From contig JAUWMM010000060.1 of NCBI GenBank assembly GCA_030613145.1, positions 1 to 8,366 on the forward strand: DNA of 8,366 nucleotides, written 5' to 3'. The notes beneath the pieces were generated by a model, which had not been told where the DNA came from, did not search any database, and was given only the letters and a program-made list of their open reading frames with translations. How positions within the stretch are numbered: position 1 is the stretch's first letter; each line of letters opens with the position of its first letter. The translations under genes and the position numbers were made by a program. Below are positions 1 to 6,667 of the stretch, one piece after another. This DNA comes from Desulfobacterales bacterium (lineage in GTDB: Bacteria; Desulfobacterota; Desulfobacteria; Desulfobacterales; C00003060).

Positions 1-57
1 ACAGCTTCTAAACAAAATTTGATTGTCGTTGAAGCTCGTTCGGACATGAGATTATAA
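1..57 (+). CDS. Possible 3' end of an unidentified plus-strand gene
   Basis: Only one plus-strand frame is open from the window edge, running 18 codons to TAA at 55-57; the other two plus frames stop within 30 bases. Its end reads NLIVVEARSDMRL, which is protein-like but not recognisable. If real, this gene converges on fchA and the two stop codons sit back to back in the palindrome TTATAA (52-57). The competing reading is the start of a minus-strand gene at ATG 45-47 (MSERASTTIKF and on), but that start has no Shine-Dalgarno sequence. The fragment is too short to decide. Confidence 0.25.
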   Translation, partial: TASKQNLIVVEARSDMRL

Positions 58-669
58 ATTGATGGCTGACAGTATTTCTTTCTCCCTTTCTTGAGTATGT
101 TTTTCCATATGCTTGATCTGCTTGGCAACGTCCTTTACGAACGCTTTATCCGTTATGGAAAGCAGATTGATTTTAACATTGTATAGCGCAGAAAGAACGG
201 AAGTTCTTGCCATCATTGCTGCGACTGCTCCATCTGTTACGGCATTCTTGTTACCATTTTCAACAACTCTTGCAGCCAATTCCATGAGTCTTAGGGCATC
301 TTTTGCGACGCTCAACGGAACACTGACAGCATTTTTCAGCCCTTGTTGAATGGCCCGGTCCCTATTACTTCTATTTTCTTCAGTACTTTTCGGCAATTTA
401 TATGCCGACACAACATCATTGAAGGCATCTGAATCTCTATCAATATCGTGAACAAGTTTTCCTCTGTACTTGAACGCATCTTTTGCAATCTCTTTCATCT
501 CGTTTTCAATTGCTTCATAGCCCTTTCTGCCTATCGTCAGGTTTGCCACCATTTCTGAAAGGCTGGCAGATACGGCAGCACTCAAGGCAGCAATGCTGCC
601 GCCTCCGGGGACCGGAGCGCCTGATGCAGTCCTTTCCAAAAATTGCTTTATTCTCAAATTTGACAGCAA
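52..669 (-). CDS. fchA: Formimidoyltetrahydrofolate cyclodeaminase (FchA / FTCD C-domain family)
   Basis: This enzyme converts 5-formimino-THF to 5,10-methenyl-THF and ammonia, the last step of the folate branch of histidine degradation. The 205-residue all-helical protein matches the stand-alone cyclodeaminase size. The N-terminal PVPGGGS motif (residues 19-25) and the HDIDRDSDAF segment (74-83) are family hallmarks. The start is TTG at 667-669. It is favoured because AGGAGGG (677-683) lies 7 bases upstream and the next residues LSNLRIKQFLE fit the usual family N-terminus. The gene begins 4 bases after the hutI stop, and its ribosome site lies in the last hutI codons, so translation is probably coupled. 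It is the last gene of the minus-strand operon. I see no intrinsic terminator in the 51 bases that follow. Product call is firm; the symbol follows clostridial usage. Confidence 0.93.
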   Translation of the reverse strand: MLSNLRIKQFLERTASGAPVPGGGSIAALSAAVSASLSEMVANLTIGRKGYEAIENEMKEIAKDAFKYRGKLVHDIDRDSDAFNDVVSAYKLPKSTEENRSNRDRAIQQGLKNAVSVPLSVAKDALRLMELAARVVENGNKNAVTDGAVAAMMARTSVLSALYNVKINLLSITDKAFVKDVAKQIKHMEKHTQEREKEILSAINL

Positions 670-673
670 TATG

Positions 674-1939
674 TTACCCTCCTCTTTCTATATTATCAAA
701 GACAAGGTTACCCCTTTTTATCACTTTTTCCACGGTAGATACGGCTATGTGGTATGGTATGTATTTGTAGGATGGGAATTCGAGCACGATAACATCGCCG
801 TTCTTGCCGACATCTATGCTTCCGATGGTATCAGCCCTGTCCAGGGCCGCGGCACCATTTATAGTTAAAGCGCTTATGGCTTCCTCTGTTGTCATGTCCA
901 TATAAAGGGTTGCCAGTGCAATAATTAATGGAATTGACTCGGTATAACAGCTCCCAGGGTTAAAATCCGTTGCTATCGCTACTGCACACTGGTGATCAAT
1001 CATATATCGGCTACGTGCATATGGCTCTTTTAGGCTAAATGCCGTTCCAGGGAGCAATGTGGCGACGACCCCGGTCTCTGCCATATCCCTGATGCCTTTA
1101 TCAGAAGCTTGCAGTAAATGATCGGCAGATGTAGCACCTATCGTTGCAGCCAATTCGGCGCCACCAGAGTGAACCATTTCATCCGCATGAATCTTTATTT
1201 TCAGCCCCATCTCTTTGGCTTTACTTAGCAGCTTTCTTGATTGCTCAATTGAAAAGACATTCTCTTCACAAAAAACGTCACAAAATTCCGCCAAATTTCG
1301 CTTTGTAATCTCAGGAATTACTTTATTAATCAAATAATCGATATATTGACTATCTCTTGATCTATACTCTTCAGGCACAGCATGTGCGCCCAAAAATGTT
1401 TTGACGATATCAACAGGATGAAGTTCATCTAAATTTTGCATAACCTCTAGTTGCTTTATTTCCGTGCTGAAATCCAAACCGTAACCGCTTTTTCCTTCAA
1501 CTGTCGTCACACCAAAGGACAACATCGAATCAAGCCGCCTTATTCCGGCTTCAACGAGTTGCTCTTTTGTGGCTTGTCTTGTGGATTTAACTGTATGAAA
1601 GATTCCGCCACCCCGCTGCATTATGTCCATGTAACTGTCGCCGCGAAGTCTCCACGAGAACTCTTCAGCCCTGTAGCCCCCGAAAACAAGGTGCGTATGT
1701 GAATCGACAAATCCGGGTAGAACCGCCTTGCCTTTTGCATCTATTATTTCAAATCCAGATTCATCGAAATCTGACAAGACATCTTCTGATATCCCTACGG
1801 CCGTGATAATGCCTTCTTCAATAACAACGGCGCCGTTATTAATAATATGCAGGTTTGACATCTCTTTGCCCGGTTTTGCGGCAAAGCCGCTGCATGTGAC
1901 AAGCTGGGAGGCATCCTTTATCACCATGTTGCCTTTCAT
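674..1939 (-). CDS. hutI: Imidazolonepropionase
   Basis: HutI hydrolyses 4-imidazolone-5-propionate to N-formiminoglutamate, the third step of histidine degradation. It is a cytoplasmic metal-dependent amidohydrolase. The metal site is visible: HTH at residues 81-83, H186 in FLGAHAVP, H251 with E254 in HADE, and D325 in ATDFNPG. DH at 273-274 belongs to the same barrel. I place the start at ATG 1937-1939, giving 421 residues, a normal family length. GGAG lies 10 bases upstream, the start clears the ftcD stop by 7 bases, and the resulting MKGNMVIKDASQLVT resembles other HutI N-termini. An in-frame TTG at 1967-1969 would add 10 residues and overlap ftcD, and I consider it less likely. The last codons (RGG, then TAA) double as the Shine-Dalgarno site of fchA. 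Confidence 0.96.
   Translation of the reverse strand: MKGNMVIKDASQLVTCSGFAAKPGKEMSNLHIINNGAVVIEEGIITAVGISEDVLSDFDESGFEIIDAKGKAVLPGFVDSHTHLVFGGYRAEEFSWRLRGDSYMDIMQRGGGIFHTVKSTRQATKEQLVEAGIRRLDSMLSFGVTTVEGKSGYGLDFSTEIKQLEVMQNLDELHPVDIVKTFLGAHAVPEEYRSRDSQYIDYLINKVIPEITKRNLAEFCDVFCEENVFSIEQSRKLLSKAKEMGLKIKIHADEMVHSGGAELAATIGATSADHLLQASDKGIRDMAETGVVATLLPGTAFSLKEPYARSRYMIDHQCAVAIATDFNPGSCYTESIPLIIALATLYMDMTTEEAISALTINGAAALDRADTIGSIDVGKNGDVIVLEFPSYKYIPYHIAVSTVEKVIKRGNLVFDNIERGG
677..683 (-). promoter_or_regulatory. Shine-Dalgarno site of fchA inside the hutI 3' end
   Basis: AGGAGGG on the minus strand ends 7 bases before the TTG start of fchA and is formed by the Arg-Gly-Gly codons that end hutI. 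It decides the TTG start, since no other initiator is well placed. The overlap suggests that ribosomes finishing hutI feed fchA. Confidence 0.8.
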
Positions 1940-1946
1940 TTTACTA

Positions 1947-2852
1947 TTACTCCATAATCCTTTGTTCAAGGACCTGTTCCATTCTAAAATCCTCTATGCC
2001 CAGATAATAGACAGCCGTGTCAATTAATGCCGCCATTGGGACAAGCCCGACAATTTCGCTTCCAACGACGTCTACACCATATCTTCTTGCTTCTATTTTG
2101 ACTAATTCAAACGACATGTAAAGCGCTGTTTGCGTGTAATCCGTCATATTCATAGAAACCTGAACGATTCCTCTTTCTTTTAACTTTACGGCGATGCCTT
2201 TGCAGTACCGTAAGCCCCCGCTGATATGCCTAACACGTTTCGCAATTTGATCTGCAATTCCCATGTTGTCGGTACCTAAGTTAACATTGAAAGCAACCAA
2301 AGGCTTTCTAGCACCGACAGCGGTCACACCGGCTGTAGGATGAATTTTTTGGGGGCCAAAATCAGGCGCCCATTCAGGCGTCCTAATCTTTTCAGCCATT
2401 CCTTCAAACTGCCCTTTTCTTATTGTTGCCAGGCTCTTTCTGTTCGGTTGTGTTGCAGATTCCTCATACATAAACACGGGCAACTGATATTTTTCAGAAA
2501 CTTTTCTTGCTACTTGTTTTGAAATATCTATTGCTTCTTTCATGGTGACTTTTTTGATTGGTATTAAGGGCACCACATCAATCGCCCCCATTCTGGGGTG
2601 CTGCCCTTGATGTTTTCTCATATCTATTAGTTCAATGGCAGTCCCCATCGCCTCTATCAATACAGTTATTAAGACTTCAGGCTCTCCTACTATTGTTACA
2701 ACCAGCCTGTTGTGATCATGATCTCTTTGGTAATCCAAAAGTTTGATACCGCTTTTCCCGCGAAACGGGGAAATGATTTTTTCTATTTTATCCACGTCTC
2801 GACCTTCACTGAAATTAGGCACACATTCTATTATCCTTTTCATGCCGGGCAT
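1947..2852 (-). CDS. ftcD: Glutamate formimidoyltransferase
   Basis: The enzyme transfers the formimino group of N-formimino-L-glutamate to tetrahydrofolate, giving glutamate and 5-formimino-THF. The 301-residue protein corresponds to the transferase half of animal FTCD, without the cyclodeaminase half. Signatures visible are IIECVPNFSEGRD (7-19), DHDHNR (44-49), HPRMGA (85-90), whose His matches the proposed catalytic base of the animal enzyme, and GVTAVGARKPLVAFNVNL (175-192). The ATG at 2850-2852 is preferred because AAGGAG (2861-2866) lies 8 bases upstream; the internal ATG at 2841-2843 would be 17 bases from it. The gene follows hutU by 23 bases and precedes hutI by 7. The matching cyclodeaminase is a separate gene two positions downstream. 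Confidence 0.96.
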   Translation of the reverse strand: MPGMKRIIECVPNFSEGRDVDKIEKIISPFRGKSGIKLLDYQRDHDHNRLVVTIVGEPEVLITVLIEAMGTAIELIDMRKHQGQHPRMGAIDVVPLIPIKKVTMKEAIDISKQVARKVSEKYQLPVFMYEESATQPNRKSLATIRKGQFEGMAEKIRTPEWAPDFGPQKIHPTAGVTAVGARKPLVAFNVNLGTDNMGIADQIAKRVRHISGGLRYCKGIAVKLKERGIVQVSMNMTDYTQTALYMSFELVKIEARRYGVDVVGSEIVGLVPMAALIDTAVYYLGIEDFRMEQVLEQRIME

Positions 2853-2860
2853 TTTGTATT

Positions 2861-2866
2861 CTCCTT
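2861..2866 (-). promoter_or_regulatory. Shine-Dalgarno site of ftcD
   Basis: AAGGAG on the minus strand lies 8 bases before ATG 2850-2852, inside the 23-base gap after hutU. It favours the first of the two closely spaced ATG codons (MPGMKR). Confidence 0.8.
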
Positions 2867-2875
2867 TTGGCCCTT

Positions 2876-4918
2876 TTATTTTTGCATTTCAAATGCTTTT
2901 GATACCAAATCCTTTACCAGTTTTTCATCCGGTATAAAGGGAAGCGTAATGTGATCTGTTCCTTTCCTTGTTTTATTATACTTTATGGCTGTTTCAATGG
3001 AATTCTCATTTCTTGCCCATGCTCGTCTTGCTATTCCCCCCATAACATCCCATGGTATGGCGCGCTCAATAATACGGTCTACTCTTTGGCTACCATCGAG
3101 GACGAGGCCGAAACCTCCGTTTATTGCCTTGCCGACTCCGACACCACCGCCATTGTGCAAAGCAACCAGGCTCATACCCCTGGCAACATTTCCGGCAAAA
3201 CATTGCGTTGCCATTTCCGCCATAATGTTACTACCGTCTTTTATATTTGCAGTCTCCCTGAATGGAGAGTCCGTGCCGCCCGTATCATGGTGATCCCTAC
3301 CCAGCATGACCGGGCCTATTTCTCCTCTTCTTATCATCTCATTGAATTTAAGGGCTATCTTCATTCTACCCAAGGCGTCTTGGTATAGTATTCTGGCTTG
3401 TGTTCCTACGACGAGGTTGTTTTTGTCTGCATCCCTTATCCATATATAATTATCCCTGTCCTGGAATCTTCTATTAGGGCCTATGCATTTCATGGCGGCC
3501 TTGTCTGTCTCTAACAGGTCCTCTTTTTTGCCGCTTAAACAAACCCATCGGAACGGGCCATAACCGTAGTCAAATAGTAACGGTCCCATGATATCTTCCA
3601 CATAGGAAGGGAAAACAAATCCATCGGTGGGATCGTTACCGTTCTTGCATATTTCTTTGACACCAGCATCAAATACAGCTTTTAGGAAGCTGTTTCCATA
3701 GTCAAAAAAATAAGTACCTCTGTCCACAAGCTTTTTAATGAGTTCATAGTGATGCCTTAGCGATTTGTCGACATATTGTTTAAATTTTAGATGATCCGTA
3801 TTTAAAAGTTCGGTACGCTCTTCAAAAGTTAAACCTTGCGGACAATATCCTCCATCATAAGCCGCATGGCAGGATGTCTGATCCGACAGCAAGTCAATTT
3901 CAATATTCGCATCTACCGCATACTCTAGTAGGTCGACAATATTTCCATAAAATGCGATGGCAAGACTTTGTTTTTTCTCCTGGTATTCTTTTGCCTCTCT
4001 GAATGCTTCGGCCGGATTGTCTGTGATTCGGCTAATCCATCCCTTTTTATGCCTTGCTCTAATTCTAGAATAGTCGACCTCGGCTACAATTCCCACACCA
4101 TTTGCTATTTCTACGGATTTACCTTGTGCCCCGCTCATTCCGCCAAGCCCGGACGATACGAACAGATATCCTGCCAAGTCCTTATCCGCAGGTATTTGGA
4201 GTTTTGTCCTCCCGGCATTCAGAATTGTACTGTAGGTTCCGTGTACGATTCCCTGAGGCCCGATATACATCCATCCTCCAGCAGTCATCTGGCCGTAATT
4301 GGCAACACCTAGTGCGGCTGCCCTGTGCCAGTTTTCCTGGTTATCAAAAGAACCGACCATAAGTGCATTCGTGATAATAACCCTTGGCGCATCCGGTGAT
4401 GATTTGAACAAACCGAGAGGATGACCCGATTCCAGCACGAGTGTTTGGTTGTGCGTCACAACCTCCAGGTACTTCTTGATGAGTCTGTACTGCATCCAGT
4501 TTTGACAAACCTGTCCGGTTTCGCCGTAAGTTACGAGCTCATACGGATAAAGTGCAATATCAAAATCAAGATTGTTGTCTATCATCACTTGAAAGGCTTT
4601 TCCTTCAATACAGTTGCCTTTGTATTTATCAATCGGGTGTCCCTTTACTCTTCCTTTGGGTCTGAAACGATATCCGTAAATTCTGCCGGTTGTCAAAAGC
4701 TCATGAATGAATTCGGGTGCCAATTTCTTGTGCCATTTTTCGGGTATGTATCTTAGGGCATTCTTTAATGCTAGCTCGGTTTCTTTTTGTGTAAGTGTAA
4801 AATTTCGCCTGGGGGCCCTCCTGATACCTTCAACAAATTTAGGCATTGTGGGCAATTTTCTGAATATTTTCCCTGATTGAATCGTCATGGCATTTGAAAT
4901 GTCAATATTCCGAATCAT
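2876..4918 (-). CDS. hutU: Urocanate hydratase, long (eukaryote-like) form
   Basis: HutU adds water to urocanate to give 4-imidazolone-5-propionate, using tightly bound NAD+. Family signatures are GSFDNQENWHRAAALGVANYGQ (189-210, including GSFDNQ), GGWMYIGPQGIVHGTY (214-229), SSGLGGMSGAQ (255-265, dinucleotide site), DQTSCHAAYDGGYCPQG (346-362), YGNSFLKAVFDAG (407-419) and GPFRWVCLSG (454-463). At 680 residues it is about 120 longer than the roughly 555-residue Pseudomonas type and close to the animal enzyme. Its QDIMG-like segment (EDIMGPLLF, 441-449) and C350 also resemble the animal branch. The annotated ATG follows a G-rich Shine-Dalgarno by 10 bases. Residues 1-24 are poorly supported as conserved, and the conserved region begins near MPKFVEGIRRAP (25-36), so a later start cannot be excluded. 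It heads the minus-strand operon, divergent from hutH. Confidence 0.96.
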   Translation of the reverse strand: MIRNIDISNAMTIQSGKIFRKLPTMPKFVEGIRRAPRRNFTLTQKETELALKNALRYIPEKWHKKLAPEFIHELLTTGRIYGYRFRPKGRVKGHPIDKYKGNCIEGKAFQVMIDNNLDFDIALYPYELVTYGETGQVCQNWMQYRLIKKYLEVVTHNQTLVLESGHPLGLFKSSPDAPRVIITNALMVGSFDNQENWHRAAALGVANYGQMTAGGWMYIGPQGIVHGTYSTILNAGRTKLQIPADKDLAGYLFVSSGLGGMSGAQGKSVEIANGVGIVAEVDYSRIRARHKKGWISRITDNPAEAFREAKEYQEKKQSLAIAFYGNIVDLLEYAVDANIEIDLLSDQTSCHAAYDGGYCPQGLTFEERTELLNTDHLKFKQYVDKSLRHHYELIKKLVDRGTYFFDYGNSFLKAVFDAGVKEICKNGNDPTDGFVFPSYVEDIMGPLLFDYGYGPFRWVCLSGKKEDLLETDKAAMKCIGPNRRFQDRDNYIWIRDADKNNLVVGTQARILYQDALGRMKIALKFNEMIRRGEIGPVMLGRDHHDTGGTDSPFRETANIKDGSNIMAEMATQCFAGNVARGMSLVALHNGGGVGVGKAINGGFGLVLDGSQRVDRIIERAIPWDVMGGIARRAWARNENSIETAIKYNKTRKGTDHITLPFIPDEKLVKDLVSKAFEMQK

Positions 4919-4928
4919 ATTAAGGTAT

Positions 4929-4937
4929 CCCCCCCTT
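4929..4937 (-). promoter_or_regulatory. G-rich ribosome site of hutU containing a G7 run
   Basis: The minus strand reads AAGGGGGGG followed by 10 bases and ATG 4916-4918. It is an imperfect Shine-Dalgarno sequence in which the central A of GGAGG is replaced, so several registers can pair. It is the only candidate upstream of the annotated hutU start. Confidence 0.5.
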
Positions 4938-5028
4938 ACTCTTTGTGCCTTGCGCTTGAATTTTCAGATTGCCCGCAACTAATCTTAGAATCACAGACAA
5001 AAGTACTGCTCGCGGTGCCAGGTAACTC

Positions 5029-5054
5029 GGTCAATGAGCTGCCACAGATTGACC
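5029..5054. repeat. Inverted repeat in the hutU-hutH control region
   Basis: GGTCAAT (5029-5035) and ATTGACC (5048-5054) form perfect 7-base arms 12 bases apart. The right arm contains the -35 box proposed for hutH (TTGACC). The left arm carries the same hexamer on the minus strand, facing hutU, but no good -10 follows it at 16 to 18 bases. A second small palindrome, CAGAT-N5-ATCTG (5045-5059), overlaps the right arm. The arrangement suggests an operator or paired polymerase sites, but the regulator is unknown. Confidence 0.45.
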
Positions 5055-5077
5055 ATCTGAGTGTATACTACTCTAAT
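5049..5077 (+). promoter_or_regulatory. Sigma-70-type promoter of hutH
   Basis: TTGACC (5049-5054) and TCTAAT (5072-5077) are separated by 17 bases, each matching the consensus at 5 of 6 positions. Transcription would start near 5084, giving a leader of about 44 AT-rich bases. A perfect TATAAT also occurs at 5097-5102 but has no -35 partner at 16 to 18 bases. No equally convincing promoter is visible for hutU on the other strand. Confidence 0.6.
5061..5068. promoter_or_regulatory. Candidate HutC/GntR-family operator
   Basis: GTGTATAC fits the GT-N-TA-N-AC half-symmetric pattern described for the HutC subfamily of GntR regulators, the family that represses hut genes in several proteobacteria. 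It lies in the spacer between the -35 and -10 boxes of the hutH promoter, where a bound repressor would block polymerase. Six fixed bases will occur by chance a couple of times per window this long, so the position is the main support. No regulator gene is present in the window. Confidence 0.4.
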
Positions 5078-5113
5078 ATTGTAATATATTCTCAATTATA
5101 ATATAAGAAAAAA

Positions 5114-5120
5114 AGGATGG
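5114..5120 (+). promoter_or_regulatory. Ribosome-binding site of hutH
   Basis: AGGATGG lies 7 bases before ATG 5128-5130, preceded by an A-rich tract. It supports the first ATG rather than the internal Met at residue 11. Confidence 0.65.
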
Positions 5121-5127
5121 TTCAATA

Positions 5128-6657
5128 ATGAAGACTATTCTTTTCGATACAAACACAATGACGCTTGAGGATCTGGAGGCCATTGCAAGACAAGGGGTCG
5201 GGGTTCAATTAACGAAGGATTCTGAAAAACGGATCTCCAAAAGCCGAAAATTGATCGAGCAGTGGATTCGTGAAGAAAAAACCATTTATGGCGTCACAAC
5301 AGGTTTTGGGGCGCTAAGCGATGTGTCAATTTCCAGGAAGGACACCCAAAAACTTCAGGAAAATATCCTTATGAGTCACTCTGCAGGAGTGGGAGACATC
5401 CTGGACAATGAGACGATTCGAGCTGTAATGGCCCTTCGTATCAAAGATCTGGCGATGGGATATTCGGGCATTCGCCTGCAAACAGTCCGCCATCTTATGC
5501 GGCTTCTCAATAGGGATATTTGTCCTGTTGTTCCCCGAAAGGGGTCTGTGGGTGCAAGTGGTGACCTGGTCCCCCTTGCGCACCTTTCCTTGGTTCTGAT
5601 AGGACAGGGTGAAGCTTTTTGCAACGGCCAAAGAATATCCGGCCTTGAAGCGTTACGGAAATGTAATTTGAAGCCCTTACGGTTGGAAGCGGGAGAAGGG
5701 CTTGCTTTGATAAACGGCACCCAGGTAATGACCGCGATCGGCGGTCTTGCTGTTTATGATGCATTAAGACTTTCGAAAATCGCCGACATTGCTGCTGCAT
5801 CGAGTCTCGAAGTGCTTATGGGCAGCAGGATGGAATTCGACCCAAGGATTCACCATGTACGTCCTCACCCGGGACAAGCTGCGTCCGCCGACAATATGTA
5901 CCGGATTACACAAAACAGCGAAATCATATCTTCCCACAAAGATTGTTCTCGAATTCAGGATGCCTATACCTTAAGATGTTCCCCCCAAGTACACGGCGCC
6001 AGCAAGGATGCCATTAATTACGCCAGTAACGTGGTGGAGACAGAGATGAATTCTGCTACGAACAACCCGCTTATTTTCCATGAATCCGGGGAGTTTCTGC
6101 TAGGCGGAAATTTTCATGGTCAGCCCGTCGCTCTAGCAATGGATTTTCTTTGCATGGCTGTTTCTGAGCTGGCAAATATTTCGGAACGGCGTATCGAAAG
6201 GCTGGTGAATCCGAACCTGAGCGGTCTTCCGGCCTTTCTCGTAAAGGATGGTGGCCTTAATTCAGGATTCATGATTGCCCAATATACCGCTGCATCCCTT
6301 GTTTCCGAAAACAAGATTCTTTCCCATCCCGCCAGTGTTGATTCCATCCCCACGTCAGCCAACAAAGAAGATCATGTATCCATGGGTACCATTTCTGCCT
6401 TGAAATGCGGGGAGATAGTGAAGAATACGGAATACGTCATTGCCATAGAGCTTTTGTGCGGGGCGCAAGCCATGGATCTTTTTACCAACATCAAACCTGG
6501 AGAAGGAACCATTGCTGCTTACAGGGTCATTCGTGAGGCTGTTCCACATCTGGAAAGCGACCGTATTCTGTCAAAGGACATCGTAACAGTGAAGCGTCTT
6601 TTGCAAAGCGGAGAGATTCTGGAAGCAGTCGAAAAAAAGGTCGGAAAACTACGATAG
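5128..6657 (+). CDS. hutH: Histidine ammonia-lyase
   Basis: HutH removes ammonia from L-histidine to give trans-urocanate, the first step of the pathway. The MIO cofactor forms from the A143-S144-G145 triad in GSVGASGDLVPLAH. Other active-site elements are Y54 in YGVTTGFG, H84 in MSHSAGVG, N196 in LINGTQ, QDAYTLRCSPQVHG (277-290, with Y280 and R283), NSATNNPL (308-315), GNFHGQP (327-333) and E414 in SANKEDHVSMG. The His in MSHSAGVG and the absence of a shielding domain fit a bacterial histidine rather than phenylalanine lyase, as does the 509-residue length. Most family members have Gln where this protein has K413. It is transcribed away from hutU from its own promoter and converges on the GDSL gene with only 10 bases between the stops, so it shares control DNA but not a transcript with the other hut genes. 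Confidence 0.97.
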   Translation: MKTILFDTNTMTLEDLEAIARQGVGVQLTKDSEKRISKSRKLIEQWIREEKTIYGVTTGFGALSDVSISRKDTQKLQENILMSHSAGVGDILDNETIRAVMALRIKDLAMGYSGIRLQTVRHLMRLLNRDICPVVPRKGSVGASGDLVPLAHLSLVLIGQGEAFCNGQRISGLEALRKCNLKPLRLEAGEGLALINGTQVMTAIGGLAVYDALRLSKIADIAAASSLEVLMGSRMEFDPRIHHVRPHPGQAASADNMYRITQNSEIISSHKDCSRIQDAYTLRCSPQVHGASKDAINYASNVVETEMNSATNNPLIFHESGEFLLGGNFHGQPVALAMDFLCMAVSELANISERRIERLVNPNLSGLPAFLVKDGGLNSGFMIAQYTAASLVSENKILSHPASVDSIPTSANKEDHVSMGTISALKCGEIVKNTEYVIAIELLCGAQAMDLFTNIKPGEGTIAAYRVIREAVPHLESDRILSKDIVTVKRLLQSGEILEAVEKKVGKLR

Positions 6658-6663
6658 GTTTTC
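6644..6663. repeat. Small inverted repeat at the hutH/GDSL convergence point
   Basis: GAAAAC (6644-6649) and GTTTTC (6658-6663) flank 8 bases that include the hutH stop codon. The stem is short and AT-rich, with no T-run on either side, so it is at best a weak bidirectional stop signal. No better terminator is visible between the two genes. Confidence 0.25.
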
Positions 6664-6667
6664 TACA

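Noticed and set aside
1..40. AGCTTC (3-8) and GAAGCT (31-36) as the terminator of the hut operon
   Set aside because: Only 6 bp with a 22-base loop and no T-run on the minus-strand side.
1937..1969. TTG at 1967-1969 as the hutI start
   Set aside because: It would overlap the ftcD end and add 10 non-conserved residues; ATG 1937-1939 has a ribosome site and a family-like N-terminus.
2951..3388. Long plus-strand frames opposite hutU and other hut genes
   Set aside because: They lie antisense to strongly conserved enzyme motifs and their translations are low-complexity or Cys/Ser-rich without domains.
5097..5102. Perfect TATAAT as the main hutH promoter
   Set aside because: No -35 lies 16-18 bases upstream, and transcription from it would start almost at the ribosome site; TTGACC-N17-TCTAAT is better.
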